Numbered from the stretch's first letter, positions 1 to 7,783 are shown. The stretch is DNA of 44,874 nt from an uncultured Eubacteriales bacterium (GCA_900542935.1 UQPN01000019.1:1-44874), one strand, 5' to 3'. Translations and numbers: made by a program. The notes: generated from the letters alone by a model not told the origin.

Positions 1-76
1 GCCGAAGCTGCCTTAAACGGCAGTTCGGCAAGAAAAGCCCCCCAAGGGGAAGCCTTGACGCAAGGCAAGGCTTCAC

Positions 77-129
77 ATTTTTGCCGAAAAAAATGAAGTT
101 TACTGAATTTTTTTTCAGGCAAGGGGAAG
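77..129. repeat. 53-bp direct repeat, copy 1
   Basis: This stretch is identical by eye to 419-471. It holds a hairpin-capable pair: GCCGAAAAAAA near the left and TTTTTTTTCAGGC near the right, separated by TGAAGTTTACTGAA. Two perfect copies 342 bp apart suggest recent duplication or a mobile palindromic element. Confidence 0.85.
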
Positions 130-202
130 ACATGCAAAGACCTCTTCAGTCGGCAGAAGCCGACAGCTTCCCCGACGGGGAAGCCAGGAAAGCGGTTTGA
201 TG

Positions 203-297
203 TAAAGCGGCTTTTTGAAAAAAATACCTGAATGTTGTTCGGCTGCCCCTCACCACCTTGCTTTGCAAGGAGCTTCCCCCCAAGGGGAAGCCGCGAA
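203..297. repeat. About 95-bp direct repeat, copy A
   Basis: It starts TAAAGCGGCTTTTTGA and ends GCCGCGAA. It matches 312-408 with a 2-bp indel and a few substitutions. Inside are the palindromes CCTTGC-TTT-GCAAGG (about 257-271) and CTTCCCC/GGGGAAG. The element can fold on either strand. Confidence 0.8.
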
Positions 298-311
298 ACG
301 CGGGTTGAGTA

Positions 312-408
312 TAAAGCGGCTTTTTGACGAGAAAATGCCTGATTGTTGTTCGGCTGCCCCTCACCACCTTGCTTCGCAAGGAGCCTCCCCCCGAGGGGAA
401 GCCGCGAA
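312..408. repeat. About 97-bp direct repeat, copy B
   Basis: Second copy of the 203-297 element. The inner palindrome reads CCTTGC-TTC-GCAAGG. Differences between the copies fall mainly in hairpin loops, or (AAGGGG against GAGGGG) within arms, which hints that folding matters; this is an inference from two copies only. Confidence 0.8.
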
Positions 409-418
409 GAGGCTGACA

Positions 419-471
419 ATTTTTGCCGAAAAAAATGAAGTTTACTGAATTTTTTTTCAGGCAAGGGGAAG
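419..471. repeat. 53-bp direct repeat, copy 2
   Basis: Identical by eye to 77-129. The two 53-bp copies flank the pair of 95-bp repeats, giving the order C-A-B-C, as expected of a composite or nested insertion. Confidence 0.85.
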
Positions 472-601
472 GCTAAAAATAAGGCAATAATTCTTGCTTT
501 CCCCTGTCGGGGAAAGTGGCAAAATTGAGCGTGAGCGAAATTTTGACGATAGAGGATAAAAAAGCAGACCTCTTCACCGCCGCTACTCGGCAGAGCCAAG
601 C

Positions 602-634
602 CGCCGTGTTTGCCGTAGGGCGGCAAACACGGCG
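602..634. repeat. Perfect 14-bp inverted repeat upstream of ispG
   Basis: CGCCGTGTTTGCCG (602-615) and its reverse complement (621-634) are separated by 5 bp. The hairpin is very stable but no T-run follows on either strand, so it is not a standard intrinsic terminator. It lies 42 bp before the ispG start and would be in the ispG leader if transcription begins further upstream. Confidence 0.8.
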
Positions 635-676
635 AGAAAAGCCCCAAGGGGAAGGCACGAAATAAGGAAATAAACT

Positions 677-1723
677 ATGACCAAAAAAGTTATGATCGGT
701 TCCGTTGCCGTGGGCGGCGGAGAAAAAGTAAAAATTCAGTCGATGACCACGTGCAAAACTTCCGATATAGAAAAATGCGCGGCTCAGACGAACGCGCTTG
801 CCGCGGCGGGCTGCGAAATTATCCGCTATGCCGTGCTGGACGAGGCTGACGCTTACGCGATTAAAACTTTAAAAACCAAAGTTTCGATTCCTATCGTGGC
901 GGACATTCATTTCTCGCCGCGCCTTGCCGTGCTGGCGGTGGAAAACGGCGCGGATAAGCTGCGTATCAATCCCGGGAACATCGGCGGCGAAAAGGAAATC
1001 GCGCTGGTGGCGGACTGCATAAAGGCGCATCATATTCCCGTGCGGGTGGGCGCGAATACGGGCAGCATCGAAAAACAATTTTTCGCCCGTTACGGCAGAA
1101 GCGCGCAGGCGCTTGCAGAAAGCGCGCTGTACAACGCGGCGATTCTCGAAAAACACGGCGTTTACGATATCGTGCTTTCCGTAAAGGCTTCGGACGTGCC
1201 GCTTACGGTGGAGGCATATTCCATGTTGCCTTCGCTTTGCGATTATCCGCTGCACGTAGGCGTTACCGAGGCGGGCAGCAAGGCGGACGGCGTAATTAAA
1301 AGCGCGGTGGGCATCGGTTCGCTGCTGCTGCGCGGCATCGGCGATACGATTCGCGTTTCTTTAACCGACGATTCCATAGAAGAGGTGTACGCGGCGAAAC
1401 GGATTCTGCGCGCCTGCGGGCTGGATAAAGACTATATCGAAGTGGTTTCGTGCCCTACGTGCGGGCGGTGCCGTTGGAACAGCATGGCGCTTGCCGAAAA
1501 GGTGAAAGAATTTGTGGCGCCGTATAAAAAGCGCGGCAAAGTGGCGGTGATGGGGTGCGTGGTGAACGGGCCCGGAGAGGCGAAGGACGCGGACCTCGGC
1601 ATTGCGGGCGGCGACGGGTTCTGCCTTATTTTCAAAAACGGCGAACCGTATAAAAAAGTGAGCGTGGAGGCGGCGGAAAAAGAATTTTTAGCCGAACTTG
1701 CCGCATTTGCGGGCGAAAAATAA
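677..1723 (+). CDS. ispG: 4-hydroxy-3-methylbut-2-enyl diphosphate synthase (flavodoxin), IspG/GcpE
   Basis: This iron-sulfur enzyme makes HMBPP from methylerythritol cyclodiphosphate in the MEP isoprenoid pathway, in the cytoplasm. The 348-residue product is near the usual bacterial length for the two-domain form. The N-terminal TIM-barrel part contains the IVADIHF and LRINPGN stretches. The C-terminal [4Fe-4S] domain has CPTC (C259, C262) and GCVVNGPGEA with C294 and E301, matching the three cysteines and the glutamate that bind the cluster. The ATG at 677 follows AAGGAAA at good spacing. The next gene starts 21 bp downstream and is a PolC relative, which fits the common clostridial dxr-rseP-ispG-polC order. 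The upstream partners are not in the window; the repeat mosaic lies there instead. Confidence 0.96.
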   Translation: MTKKVMIGSVAVGGGEKVKIQSMTTCKTSDIEKCAAQTNALAAAGCEIIRYAVLDEADAYAIKTLKTKVSIPIVADIHFSPRLAVLAVENGADKLRINPGNIGGEKEIALVADCIKAHHIPVRVGANTGSIEKQFFARYGRSAQALAESALYNAAILEKHGVYDIVLSVKASDVPLTVEAYSMLPSLCDYPLHVGVTEAGSKADGVIKSAVGIGSLLLRGIGDTIRVSLTDDSIEEVYAAKRILRACGLDKDYIEVVSCPTCGRCRWNSMALAEKVKEFVAPYKKRGKVAVMGCVVNGPGEAKDADLGIAGGDGFCLIFKNGEPYKKVSVEAAEKEFLAELAAFAGEK

Positions 1724-1744
1724 GAGATCAATCGGACGGGAACT

Positions 1745-3280
1745 ATGAACGTAACGGAAGAATTTTTACATAAAATCCGGCAGCTGGACGGGTTTAATAA
1801 CGCGATTATCACGAATATCGACGTTTTCACGCGCAAAAAAGTGGTGTGCTTTTATCTGGTAACCGATCTTGCGTATTCCGAAAGCGTGCTGCCCGAAGCG
1901 GAAGAGATTGCGGAAGCGTACATGCCGGCGGGGTTTGCCGCGGTGGTGCATGCGGAAAAACGCACGCCGGACGAAGCGCTGCTCAGGCAGGAAATCATGC
2001 GGTTTATGAAGAGTCGTTTTCCCGCGGCTTCGGCGTTTCTGGAAGAGAAATATATCGAAGTGGAAAAGCGCGAAAGCGGGGCGTTGTTCTGCTTTGTGCT
2101 GGCGTCGGGCGAGCAGGCGCTGTTTACGGCGGATAACATTCTGGATGAGGTGGCGAAGCACCTGCAAAGCACCTTTTGCGGCACGTATTTCGGTAACGTG
2201 AAAATCGCCGAAAAACAGCGCGAAGCTTTGGAAGAGGAGATTATAGAGGACGCCGCCGCGCCGAAAATCCGCGTGTTCCCCGTGATGAATTTCAAAAAAC
2301 TAGACGGTTCGGAACCGGAGCCGAAATACGCCACGTATATTGCGGACTGCAATTCTCAGGCGGAAAACGTATGTATTTGCGGCAGAATTTTAAATATCAA
2401 CCGTCGCGAATCGAAGAAAGGCAAGGAATATTATTCGATAACGCTTACCGACGATACGGGCAACGTGCGCGGCGTGTACTTTCCCAAGAAGAGCACGGCT
2501 GAAAAAATCGCGCAGCTTGCGCCGGGCGCTTCGATTGTGTGCACGGGCGATTTCGAATTGTTCAACGGCAATATTTCCTACTCGATAAAAAAAATCGATT
2601 ACGGCGCGCAGCCGGAAGGGTTCGTGCCCGAAAAGCTGCCGGGAAGAAAGGTGCCCAAGGGGTATCATCACGTGTTTCCGGAGCCGTACGAAGATTATAC
2701 GCAGTCCGGTTTTTTCGACGACCTCGAATTGCCGGCAGATTTAAAGGCGCAGACGTTTGTGGTGTTCGATATCGAAACCACGGGGTTGAACAGCTCGCCC
2801 GCGTCGGGAAAGGTGGACAGGATTATCGAAATCGGCGCGGTGAAGATGCAGGGCGGGAACATGACGGAGAAATTTTCTTCGTTTATCGCCTGCCCGGAAA
2901 AGCTGCCGCCGAATATCGTGGAACTGACGGGCATTCACGACGAAGATCTTGTGGGCGCGCCCGATATAGAGGACGTGCTGGCGGATTTTTACAAATTTAC
3001 CGACGGGTGCGCGCTGGTGGGGCACAACGTTATGTTCGATTATCGTTTCGTGAAGTATTACGGCGAAGAGTACCGCTACTTCTTCGACGCGAAAACGTAC
3101 GATACGATGACGATCGGGCAGGAAGTGCTGCGCGGCGAAGTTTCCAACTTCAAGCTGAACACGCTGGCGGATTATTACGATATACATTTCAATCACCACC
3201 GCGCGTTCGACGACGCGCTTACCACGGCGAAGATTTTTCAAAAACTTGTGAAAAAGCGCGGCGGCTTGCGGGGACTCTGA
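1745..3280 (+). CDS. PolC-derived protein: N-terminal, OB-fold and DEDDh 3'-5' exonuclease domains, no polymerase
   Basis: The 511-residue product matches the N-terminal third of Gram-positive replicative polymerase PolC (usually over 1400 residues). Residues 1-200 resemble the PolC N-terminal domain. Residues about 205-290 are the OB-fold (start CICGRILNINRRES). Residues about 337-507 form a DEDDh proofreading exonuclease with an apparently complete active site: D342 and E344 (DIETTG), D432 (NVMFDYRF), and H485/D490 (HHRAFDDA). The PHP domain that normally surrounds the exonuclease is absent, replaced by a linker of about 50 residues, and palm, thumb and fingers are missing. Downstream DNA is not coding in any frame, so this is not a simple frameshift. 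It lies where polC normally sits, right after ispG. It could proofread or process DNA in trans; a full PolC must then be encoded elsewhere. Confidence 0.88.
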   Translation: MNVTEEFLHKIRQLDGFNNAIITNIDVFTRKKVVCFYLVTDLAYSESVLPEAEEIAEAYMPAGFAAVVHAEKRTPDEALLRQEIMRFMKSRFPAASAFLEEKYIEVEKRESGALFCFVLASGEQALFTADNILDEVAKHLQSTFCGTYFGNVKIAEKQREALEEEIIEDAAAPKIRVFPVMNFKKLDGSEPEPKYATYIADCNSQAENVCICGRILNINRRESKKGKEYYSITLTDDTGNVRGVYFPKKSTAEKIAQLAPGASIVCTGDFELFNGNISYSIKKIDYGAQPEGFVPEKLPGRKVPKGYHHVFPEPYEDYTQSGFFDDLELPADLKAQTFVVFDIETTGLNSSPASGKVDRIIEIGAVKMQGGNMTEKFSSFIACPEKLPPNIVELTGIHDEDLVGAPDIEDVLADFYKFTDGCALVGHNVMFDYRFVKYYGEEYRYFFDAKTYDTMTIGQEVLRGEVSNFKLNTLADYYDIHFNHHRAFDDALTTAKIFQKLVKKRGGLRGL

Positions 3281-3369
3281 TTTTTACGTTTGTTTTTATC
3301 CTTTGTGCGGAAAATTTCCCCACGGAGGATAATTTTTTTAACTTTTTTTGTTCTTTCCCGCAAATTTGC

Positions 3370-3398
3370 TTGACTTTATCGTTTCATAGTATTAAAAT
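3370..3398 (+). promoter_or_regulatory. Sigma-A-type promoter of the metal operon
   Basis: TTGACT (3370-3375), a 17-bp spacer and TAAAAT (3393-3398). It lies 64 bp before the ArsR-family start codon, and the operator palindrome overlaps its -10 end. Confidence 0.8.
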
Positions 3399-3415
3399 AT
3401 GAATAGATATTCATA
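3398..3415. promoter_or_regulatory. ArsR/SmtB-family operator palindrome
   Basis: TATGAATA-GA-TATTCATA is a perfect 8-2-8 inverted repeat that starts at the last base of the -10 box and covers the likely transcription start. Its form agrees with known SmtB/CzrA/CadC-type operators (TGAA...TTCA). A repressor bound here would block RNA polymerase, giving metal-induced autoregulation by the next gene. Confidence 0.78.
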
Positions 3416-3461
3416 AGATAATATTAAAAGCGAGAAGAAAACGAAGCAAGGAGAAACGGCG

Positions 3462-3836
3462 ATGGAAAAGAGAAAAACGCACGATACGGTAAGGGAAGAG
3501 GCGGCGCACGGGCTGCGCGCGGAGCATGCGAAAAAGGTGATGCCGGAAAGCGACATGCTGGAAGAAACGTGCAACATTTTCAAGATGCTGGCGGAGCCGT
3601 CGCGGCTGAAAATCGTGCTGGCGCTGTTAGAGGGGGAAATGTGCGTGTATCACATCGTGAACGCGGTGGGCGGAAAGCAGAGCGCGGTATCGCATCAGCT
3701 GCGTATTTTAAAGGACGGCAGAGTAATCAAAGCGCGGCGCGACGGGCAGAACGTGGTGTATTCCATTGCGGACGAACACATCGCGCAGATGGTGGCGATA
3801 GGCATCGAACACGCGCGGTGCGCGGCGGAAAATTAA
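3462..3836 (+). CDS. ArsR/SmtB-family metal-sensing transcriptional repressor
   Basis: The 124-residue winged-helix protein is expected to release its operator when it binds metal. The DNA-recognition helix is around residues 72-84 (KQSAVSHQLRILK). The C-terminal alpha5 helix carries D104, H106 and H117 in the spacing of the SmtB/CzrA zinc site, but the fourth position is C120 where SmtB has Glu. There is also C61 in the EMCVYHI stretch, the position of the alpha3 CxC site of CadC/ZiaR, where only one of the two cysteines is present. C37 is further upstream. The ATG follows AAGGAG with 8-bp spacing. The next gene, 80 bp on, is a heavy-metal ATPase, so the pair is a classic sensor-efflux unit. 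A Zn, Cd, Pb or Co response is likely; the exact metal cannot be told. Confidence 0.92.
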   Translation: MEKRKTHDTVREEAAHGLRAEHAKKVMPESDMLEETCNIFKMLAEPSRLKIVLALLEGEMCVYHIVNAVGGKQSAVSHQLRILKDGRVIKARRDGQNVVYSIADEHIAQMVAIGIEHARCAAEN

Positions 3837-3916
3837 GCCGCGGGCGGCAAGCCGCAAAACGGAAAAGTTAAAAAGTCAAAGCCGTAAAGGCAGCCCGGAG
3901 GGGCAGGAGAAAAAAT

Positions 3917-6619
3917 ATGAAAAAAACGTTGTGTATCGAAGGGCTCGATTGCGCGGCATGCGCGGCGGAGCTGGAAGAGGAACTTTCGAAAATCAAGGGA
4001 ATTTCTTCCGCGTCGGTATCGTTCGTGGCACAGAAAATTTTTCTGGAATACGAAAGCGAAGAAGCGCTTGCAAAAGCGATCGACGCGGCGAATCGCTTCG
4101 AAGAAGTGAAAGTTTTGCCCGATGAAAACCAAGCGGCGGCGCCCGCGGGCGGGAAAACCTCGCTGACGATCGAAGGGCTCGACTGCGCGGCATGCGCGGC
4201 GGAGCTGGAAGAGGAACTTTCGAAAATCAAAGGGATTTCTTCCGTTTCCGTATCGTTCGTCATGCAGAAAATCGCTTTGGAATACGCCGACGAAGAGGCG
4301 CTTGCTAAGGCGATCGCCGCGGCGAACAACTTCGAAGAGGTTAAGGTGCTTGCCGACGGCAGAGGAAACGTTTACGCGAAGAACGGCGAAGAAGACAGCG
4401 TCGCCGCGGGAGAAAGAATCGTTCTGAAAATCGAAAACCTGCATTGCGCGGGCTGCGCGGCGGAACTGGAAGAAATTCTGAAAAAACACGAAGGGTTATC
4501 CGGGGTTTCCGTGGATTTCGTGGGGCAAAAAATCGCGTTTACCGCAAAGGATAAAGCCGCCGTGAAAAAGGCGATCGAAACGGCGGATAAATTTGAAAAA
4601 GTACACGTTCTTAACGCGGAAGAGGCGCTCGGCGAAGGGCGTAACGCGGAAGATACGAAGAAGAATGCCAAAAAAAGCGCGTTTGCCGAAAATAAAAAAC
4701 AGCTGATTCCCATTGTGTTTTCGGCGGTGTTCTTTCTGGCGGGCGTGCTGCTTGCAAAACTGTTCGATTTCACCGCTACCCGCGTGATTTCGTACGCGTG
4801 CTATGCCGTAGCTTACTTTTCCGTGGGCCGTAGCGTGCTTGTTTCAACGGCGAAAAACATCGCGAAAGGCAGAATTTTCGACGAAAACTTTTTAATGACG
4901 ATCGCTTCCGTCGGCGCGGTGCTTTTAGGCGATTATGCCGAGGGCGTTGCCGTTATGCTTTTGTATCAGCTGGGCGAATGGCTGCAGGCGGTGGCGGTGG
5001 GTTCGTCCCGCCGTTCCGTAACCGATCTGATGGCGCTTAAAAGCGAAAGCGCGAATCTTGTGAAAACCGGGGAAAACGGCGAAGAAGAAACAGAAATCGT
5101 AGCGCCCGAAAAATTGAAAGTCGGCGACGTGGTGCTGGTGCGCGCGGGCGAAAAAATTCCCTGCGACGGCGTTGTCGTCAGCGAAAAAGCCGCGCTCGAT
5201 ACGAAATCTTTAACGGGCGAAGCGGAAATCAGAACGCTGAAAACGGGCGAAGAGGCGCTTTCTGGCTGCATCAACGCGGGCGGCGTGTTCCGTATGCGCA
5301 TCACCAAAGAATATAAAGACAGCGCCGTGAAGCGCATCCTCGATCTGATGGAAAATTCCACGGCGCAAAAGGCGCAAAGCGAAAAATTCATCACGAAATT
5401 TTCTCGATACTATACGCCGATCGTTTGTATTTCCGCGCTTGCCGTGGCATTTCTGTTGCCGCTGATAGACGTGTTCAAGGGCGCAAGCTACTTTACGAAT
5501 TTTGCCCGCTGGACGAGCGCGGCACTCAATTTCCTTGTCATTTCCTGCCCGTGCGCGCTGATTATTTCCGTGCCGCTTACCTATTTCTGCGGGCTCGGCG
5601 CCTGCGCGAGAGAGGGCGTGCTGGTGAAAGGTTCCACGTATCTCGACGCGCTTGCCAAAGCGGAAATCATTGCGCTGGATAAGACGGGCACGCTTACGAA
5701 AGGCGATTTTTCCGTAACGAAAGTGCATGAAAACGCGCCGTTCACGGCGCGCGAAGTGCTGGCGTTCGCCGCCGCGGCGGAAAAGAATTCCACGCACCCC
5801 CTCGCCAAAGCGTTTGCCGCCGCAGGTTCGGCGGAAGAGGACGCCAAAGCGTACGCGGCGCTTTCCGCGGAAGAAATCGCGGGCAACGGCATCAAAGCCG
5901 CGCTGAAAGATAAAGCGGGCAACACGTACGAAGTGCTTTGCGGCAAAGCGGCGTTCTTAAAAAGCGAGGGCGTCGACGTAACCGAAACGCAAAGCGTGTG
6001 CACGGTGGTGTACGTTTCCGTCAACGGAAAATTCGCGGGCTGCGCGGAAATCGGCGATTCGCTGCGCCCCACCGCGAAGAGCGCGATTCGGGAACTGAAA
6101 GAAACGGGCGTGAAAAAAGCGGTGATGCTTACGGGCGACTCCGCGGGGCGCGCCGAAAGCGTGGCGAAAGAAGCCGGGCTGGACGAGTGGCGCGCGGGGC
6201 TTCTGCCCGACGATAAACTGACGGCGGCGGAAGAACTTAAAAAAGAGGGCACGCTTGTCTACGTGGGCGACGGCATCAACGACGCGCCCGTGATGGCGTG
6301 CGCGGACTGCGCCGTATCCATGGGTAAACTGGGCGCGGCGGCGGCCGTGGAAGCCAGCGACCTCGTACTGATTTCCGATGATTTGTCCGCGCTTGCCGCG
6401 GGCAGAAAAACGGCGAGAAAGACGCAGAAAATCGTTAAACAGAACATCGCGTTTTCTATTTTCTGCAAGGTGGCGTTTCTGATCGGTTCGATTGCGGGCC
6501 TTATCCCGTTGTGGCTTGCGGTGTTTGCGGACGTAGGCGTGATGATGCTGGCGGTACTCAACGCGCTGAGAATGTCGCGCGAGGGGCTTGCGGCGGCGAA
6601 AGACAAAAAAAAGGCGTAA
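3917..6619 (+). CDS. P1B-type heavy-metal-transporting ATPase (ZntA/CadA type) with three HMA domains
   Basis: This 900-residue membrane pump is expected to export Zn, Cd or Pb using ATP. Three N-terminal heavy-metal-associated domains carry GLDCAAC, GLDCAAC and NLHCAGC. The membrane CPC motif is C544-P545-C546. The phosphorylation site is DKTGTLT with D588. HP (STHPLA), MLTGD and GDGINDAP complete the ATPase core. The last membrane helix has ADVG...NALRM, with the Asp typical of Zn/Cd/Pb pumps, not copper pumps. HMA domains 1 and 2 are a tandem duplication (separate entry). The ATG follows AGGAG. Regulation is expected from the ArsR-family gene and operator upstream. rdgB starts 4 bp after its stop codon. 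Confidence 0.95.
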   Translation: MKKTLCIEGLDCAACAAELEEELSKIKGISSASVSFVAQKIFLEYESEEALAKAIDAANRFEEVKVLPDENQAAAPAGGKTSLTIEGLDCAACAAELEEELSKIKGISSVSVSFVMQKIALEYADEEALAKAIAAANNFEEVKVLADGRGNVYAKNGEEDSVAAGERIVLKIENLHCAGCAAELEEILKKHEGLSGVSVDFVGQKIAFTAKDKAAVKKAIETADKFEKVHVLNAEEALGEGRNAEDTKKNAKKSAFAENKKQLIPIVFSAVFFLAGVLLAKLFDFTATRVISYACYAVAYFSVGRSVLVSTAKNIAKGRIFDENFLMTIASVGAVLLGDYAEGVAVMLLYQLGEWLQAVAVGSSRRSVTDLMALKSESANLVKTGENGEEETEIVAPEKLKVGDVVLVRAGEKIPCDGVVVSEKAALDTKSLTGEAEIRTLKTGEEALSGCINAGGVFRMRITKEYKDSAVKRILDLMENSTAQKAQSEKFITKFSRYYTPIVCISALAVAFLLPLIDVFKGASYFTNFARWTSAALNFLVISCPCALIISVPLTYFCGLGACAREGVLVKGSTYLDALAKAEIIALDKTGTLTKGDFSVTKVHENAPFTAREVLAFAAAAEKNSTHPLAKAFAAAGSAEEDAKAYAALSAEEIAGNGIKAALKDKAGNTYEVLCGKAAFLKSEGVDVTETQSVCTVVYVSVNGKFAGCAEIGDSLRPTAKSAIRELKETGVKKAVMLTGDSAGRAESVAKEAGLDEWRAGLLPDDKLTAAEELKKEGTLVYVGDGINDAPVMACADCAVSMGKLGAAAAVEASDLVLISDDLSALAAGRKTARKTQKIVKQNIAFSIFCKVAFLIGSIAGLIPLWLAVFADVGVMMLAVLNALRMSREGLAAAKDKKKA
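3935..4123 (+). repeat. Tandem HMA-domain repeat unit 1 (unit 2 at 4169-4357)
   Basis: The first two HMA domains repeat with a 234-bp (78-codon) period. For example, CTCGAYTGCGCGGCATGC is shared, and the next roughly 60 bp are nearly identical at DNA level. The third HMA domain is clearly more diverged. This points to recent in-frame duplication. Confidence 0.85.
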
Positions 6620-6623
6620 AAAA

Positions 6624-7229
6624 ATGAAATTGGAAACATTGATCGTTGCCACGGGCAACAAACATAAATTGCAGGAAATACAGGCGATTTTCAAGGACGT
6701 GCGCGTGGTTTCCGCACGCGAAGCGGGCTACTTGGGCGACCCCGAAGAAACGGGCGCCACGTTTGAAGAAAATGCAATCATCAAGGCGCGGGCGGCGGCG
6801 GAGGCGCTGAACCTGCCCGCTCTCGCCGACGATAGCGGACTGTGCGTGGCGGCGCTCGGAGGCGCGCCCGGCATTTACAGCGCAAGGTACGCGGGCGGGC
6901 ACGGCGACGATAAGAAAAACCGCGAAAAACTTTTGCATGAGCTTCGCGGCATAGAGAATCGCGCGGCGTATTTCCGTTCGGCGGCGGCGCTGTGTTTTCC
7001 GCAAAGCATGGGCGGAAAAACGGTTACGGCAACGGGCGATACGCACGGCAGAATTTTAACGCGCGAAGAGGGCGAAAACGGGTTCGGTTACGATTGTCTG
7101 TTTTACAGCGACGATTTATGCAAGAGCTTCGGCGTAGCGAGCGCGGAGGAGAAAAACGCGGTTTCGCACCGCTTCCGCGTGTTGACGGCGTTGAAAGAAA
7201 AGCTGAAAAGCGAGGATGAAAAGCAATGA
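6624..7229 (+). CDS. rdgB: RdgB/HAM1-family non-canonical purine NTP pyrophosphatase
   Basis: A house-cleaning enzyme that hydrolyses dITP, XTP and related nucleotides to monophosphates before they enter DNA or RNA. The 201-residue protein shows the TGNKHK nucleotide-binding start (residues 10-15), ADDSGL (around 68-73), ENGFGYD and the C-terminal SHR motif. The ATG at 6624 is preferred over an in-frame upstream one at 6588, because family members begin just before ATGNxxK and the upstream start lies inside the ATPase gene. It is 4 bp after the ATPase and overlaps the next gene by 4 bp (ATGA), so translation is probably coupled. Its place behind a metal-regulated promoter is unusual for a housekeeping gene. 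Confidence 0.93.
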   Translation: MKLETLIVATGNKHKLQEIQAIFKDVRVVSAREAGYLGDPEETGATFEENAIIKARAAAEALNLPALADDSGLCVAALGGAPGIYSARYAGGHGDDKKNREKLLHELRGIENRAAYFRSAAALCFPQSMGGKTVTATGDTHGRILTREEGENGFGYDCLFYSDDLCKSFGVASAEEKNAVSHRFRVLTALKEKLKSEDEKQ

Positions 7230-7696
7230 AAACGGCGGTGGTGATTTCGGATACGCACGGGCATAAAGAAAATCTCGCGGCGATTGCGCGCGTGCTCGAC
7301 GAGGCGGATTATATTTTTCACCTCGGCGACGGTAGATACGATATGCGAGAAATCGAAGAGAAGTACCCGGAAAAGGTGTATACGTTCAAAGGCAACTGCG
7401 ATTTGTGCGGGGGCTTGCGCGAAGCGGAAATCGAAATAGAGGGCGTAAAAATTTTTGCCTGCCACGGCGATATGTACCGCGTAAAAAGCGAGCCGTTCAC
7501 GCTGGCGGAAGAAGCGAAAAAGCGCGGCGCCGCCGTGGCGCTTTACGGGCACACGCATAACGCGGCAATCGAAGAAATCGGAGGCGTTACGCTTGTTTGT
7601 CCGGGAACGATGAAATTTCCGCTGTACGCGGGCGGTACGTACGCGTATCTCGTGATCTGCGGCGATAAATGCACGGCTACCATCGTAGGCGAGTGA
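7226..7696 (+). CDS. YfcE/MJ0936-family metallophosphodiesterase
   Basis: The 156-residue calcineurin-like phosphoesterase has the full metal-binding set: D9 and H11 (SDTHG), D35 (HLGDG), N57 (GNCD), H80 (CHGD), and H109 with H111 (GHTH). Family members hydrolyse phosphodiesters with Mn or similar metals; the natural substrate is usually unknown. Its start overlaps the rdgB stop codon, and rdgB-yfcE pairs are common in Clostridia. An intrinsic terminator follows 18 bp after the stop, closing the operon. Confidence 0.9.
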   Translation: MKTAVVISDTHGHKENLAAIARVLDEADYIFHLGDGRYDMREIEEKYPEKVYTFKGNCDLCGGLREAEIEIEGVKIFACHGDMYRVKSEPFTLAEEAKKRGAAVALYGHTHNAAIEEIGGVTLVCPGTMKFPLYAGGTYAYLVICGDKCTATIVGE

Positions 7697-7714
7697 AAAC
7701 GAAAAACGATAATC

Positions 7715-7756
7715 TTCCGGCTTTTGCGAAATTTTGCATAAGCCGGAGTTTTTTTT
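7715..7756 (+). terminator. Intrinsic terminator after the metal/rdgB operon
   Basis: A 9-bp stem (TTCCGGCTT, 7715-7723, with AAGCCGGAG, 7740-7748, including one G-U pair) is followed directly by eight T residues (7749-7756). Confidence 0.9.
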
Positions 7757-7783
7757 GCGGAAAAAGCGGCATACTTATATAAA
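7755..7783 (+). promoter_or_regulatory. Promoter of the phosphate transporter gene
   Basis: TTGCGG (7755-7760), a 17-bp spacer and TATAAA (7778-7783). The -35 box begins in the T-run of the preceding terminator, so the two signals are packed back to back. Confidence 0.6.

Larger units (their letters stand above)
1..676. other. Gene-free repeat-rich intergenic region upstream of ispG
   Basis: No credible coding region is seen. The stretch is a mosaic of short palindromes of the type CTTCCCC...GGGGAAG and CCTTGC-TTT-GCAAGG, with direct repeats listed separately. Related half-elements lie at 30-53, 168-187 and 635-655. Short frames on both strands here are simply translations of the palindromes, so the two strands look alike. 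No consensus promoter for ispG was found. Such GC-rich palindromic intergenic mosaics are common between genes in Clostridia. It could have arisen by insertion of small non-autonomous elements, which is inference. Confidence 0.8.

Noticed and set aside
203..408. Possible CRISPR array
   Set aside because: Only two copies of a long palindromic repeat of about 95 bp, no regular unique spacers and no cas genes.
146..448. Paired small frames on both strands in the repeat region
   Set aside because: The two predicted proteins resemble each other because the DNA is palindromic and repeated; no evidence of coding.
3281..3400. Hidden remainder of polC after a frameshift
   Set aside because: Read in the three forward frames, no PHP or palm motif is seen; the DNA turns AT-rich and holds the next promoter.
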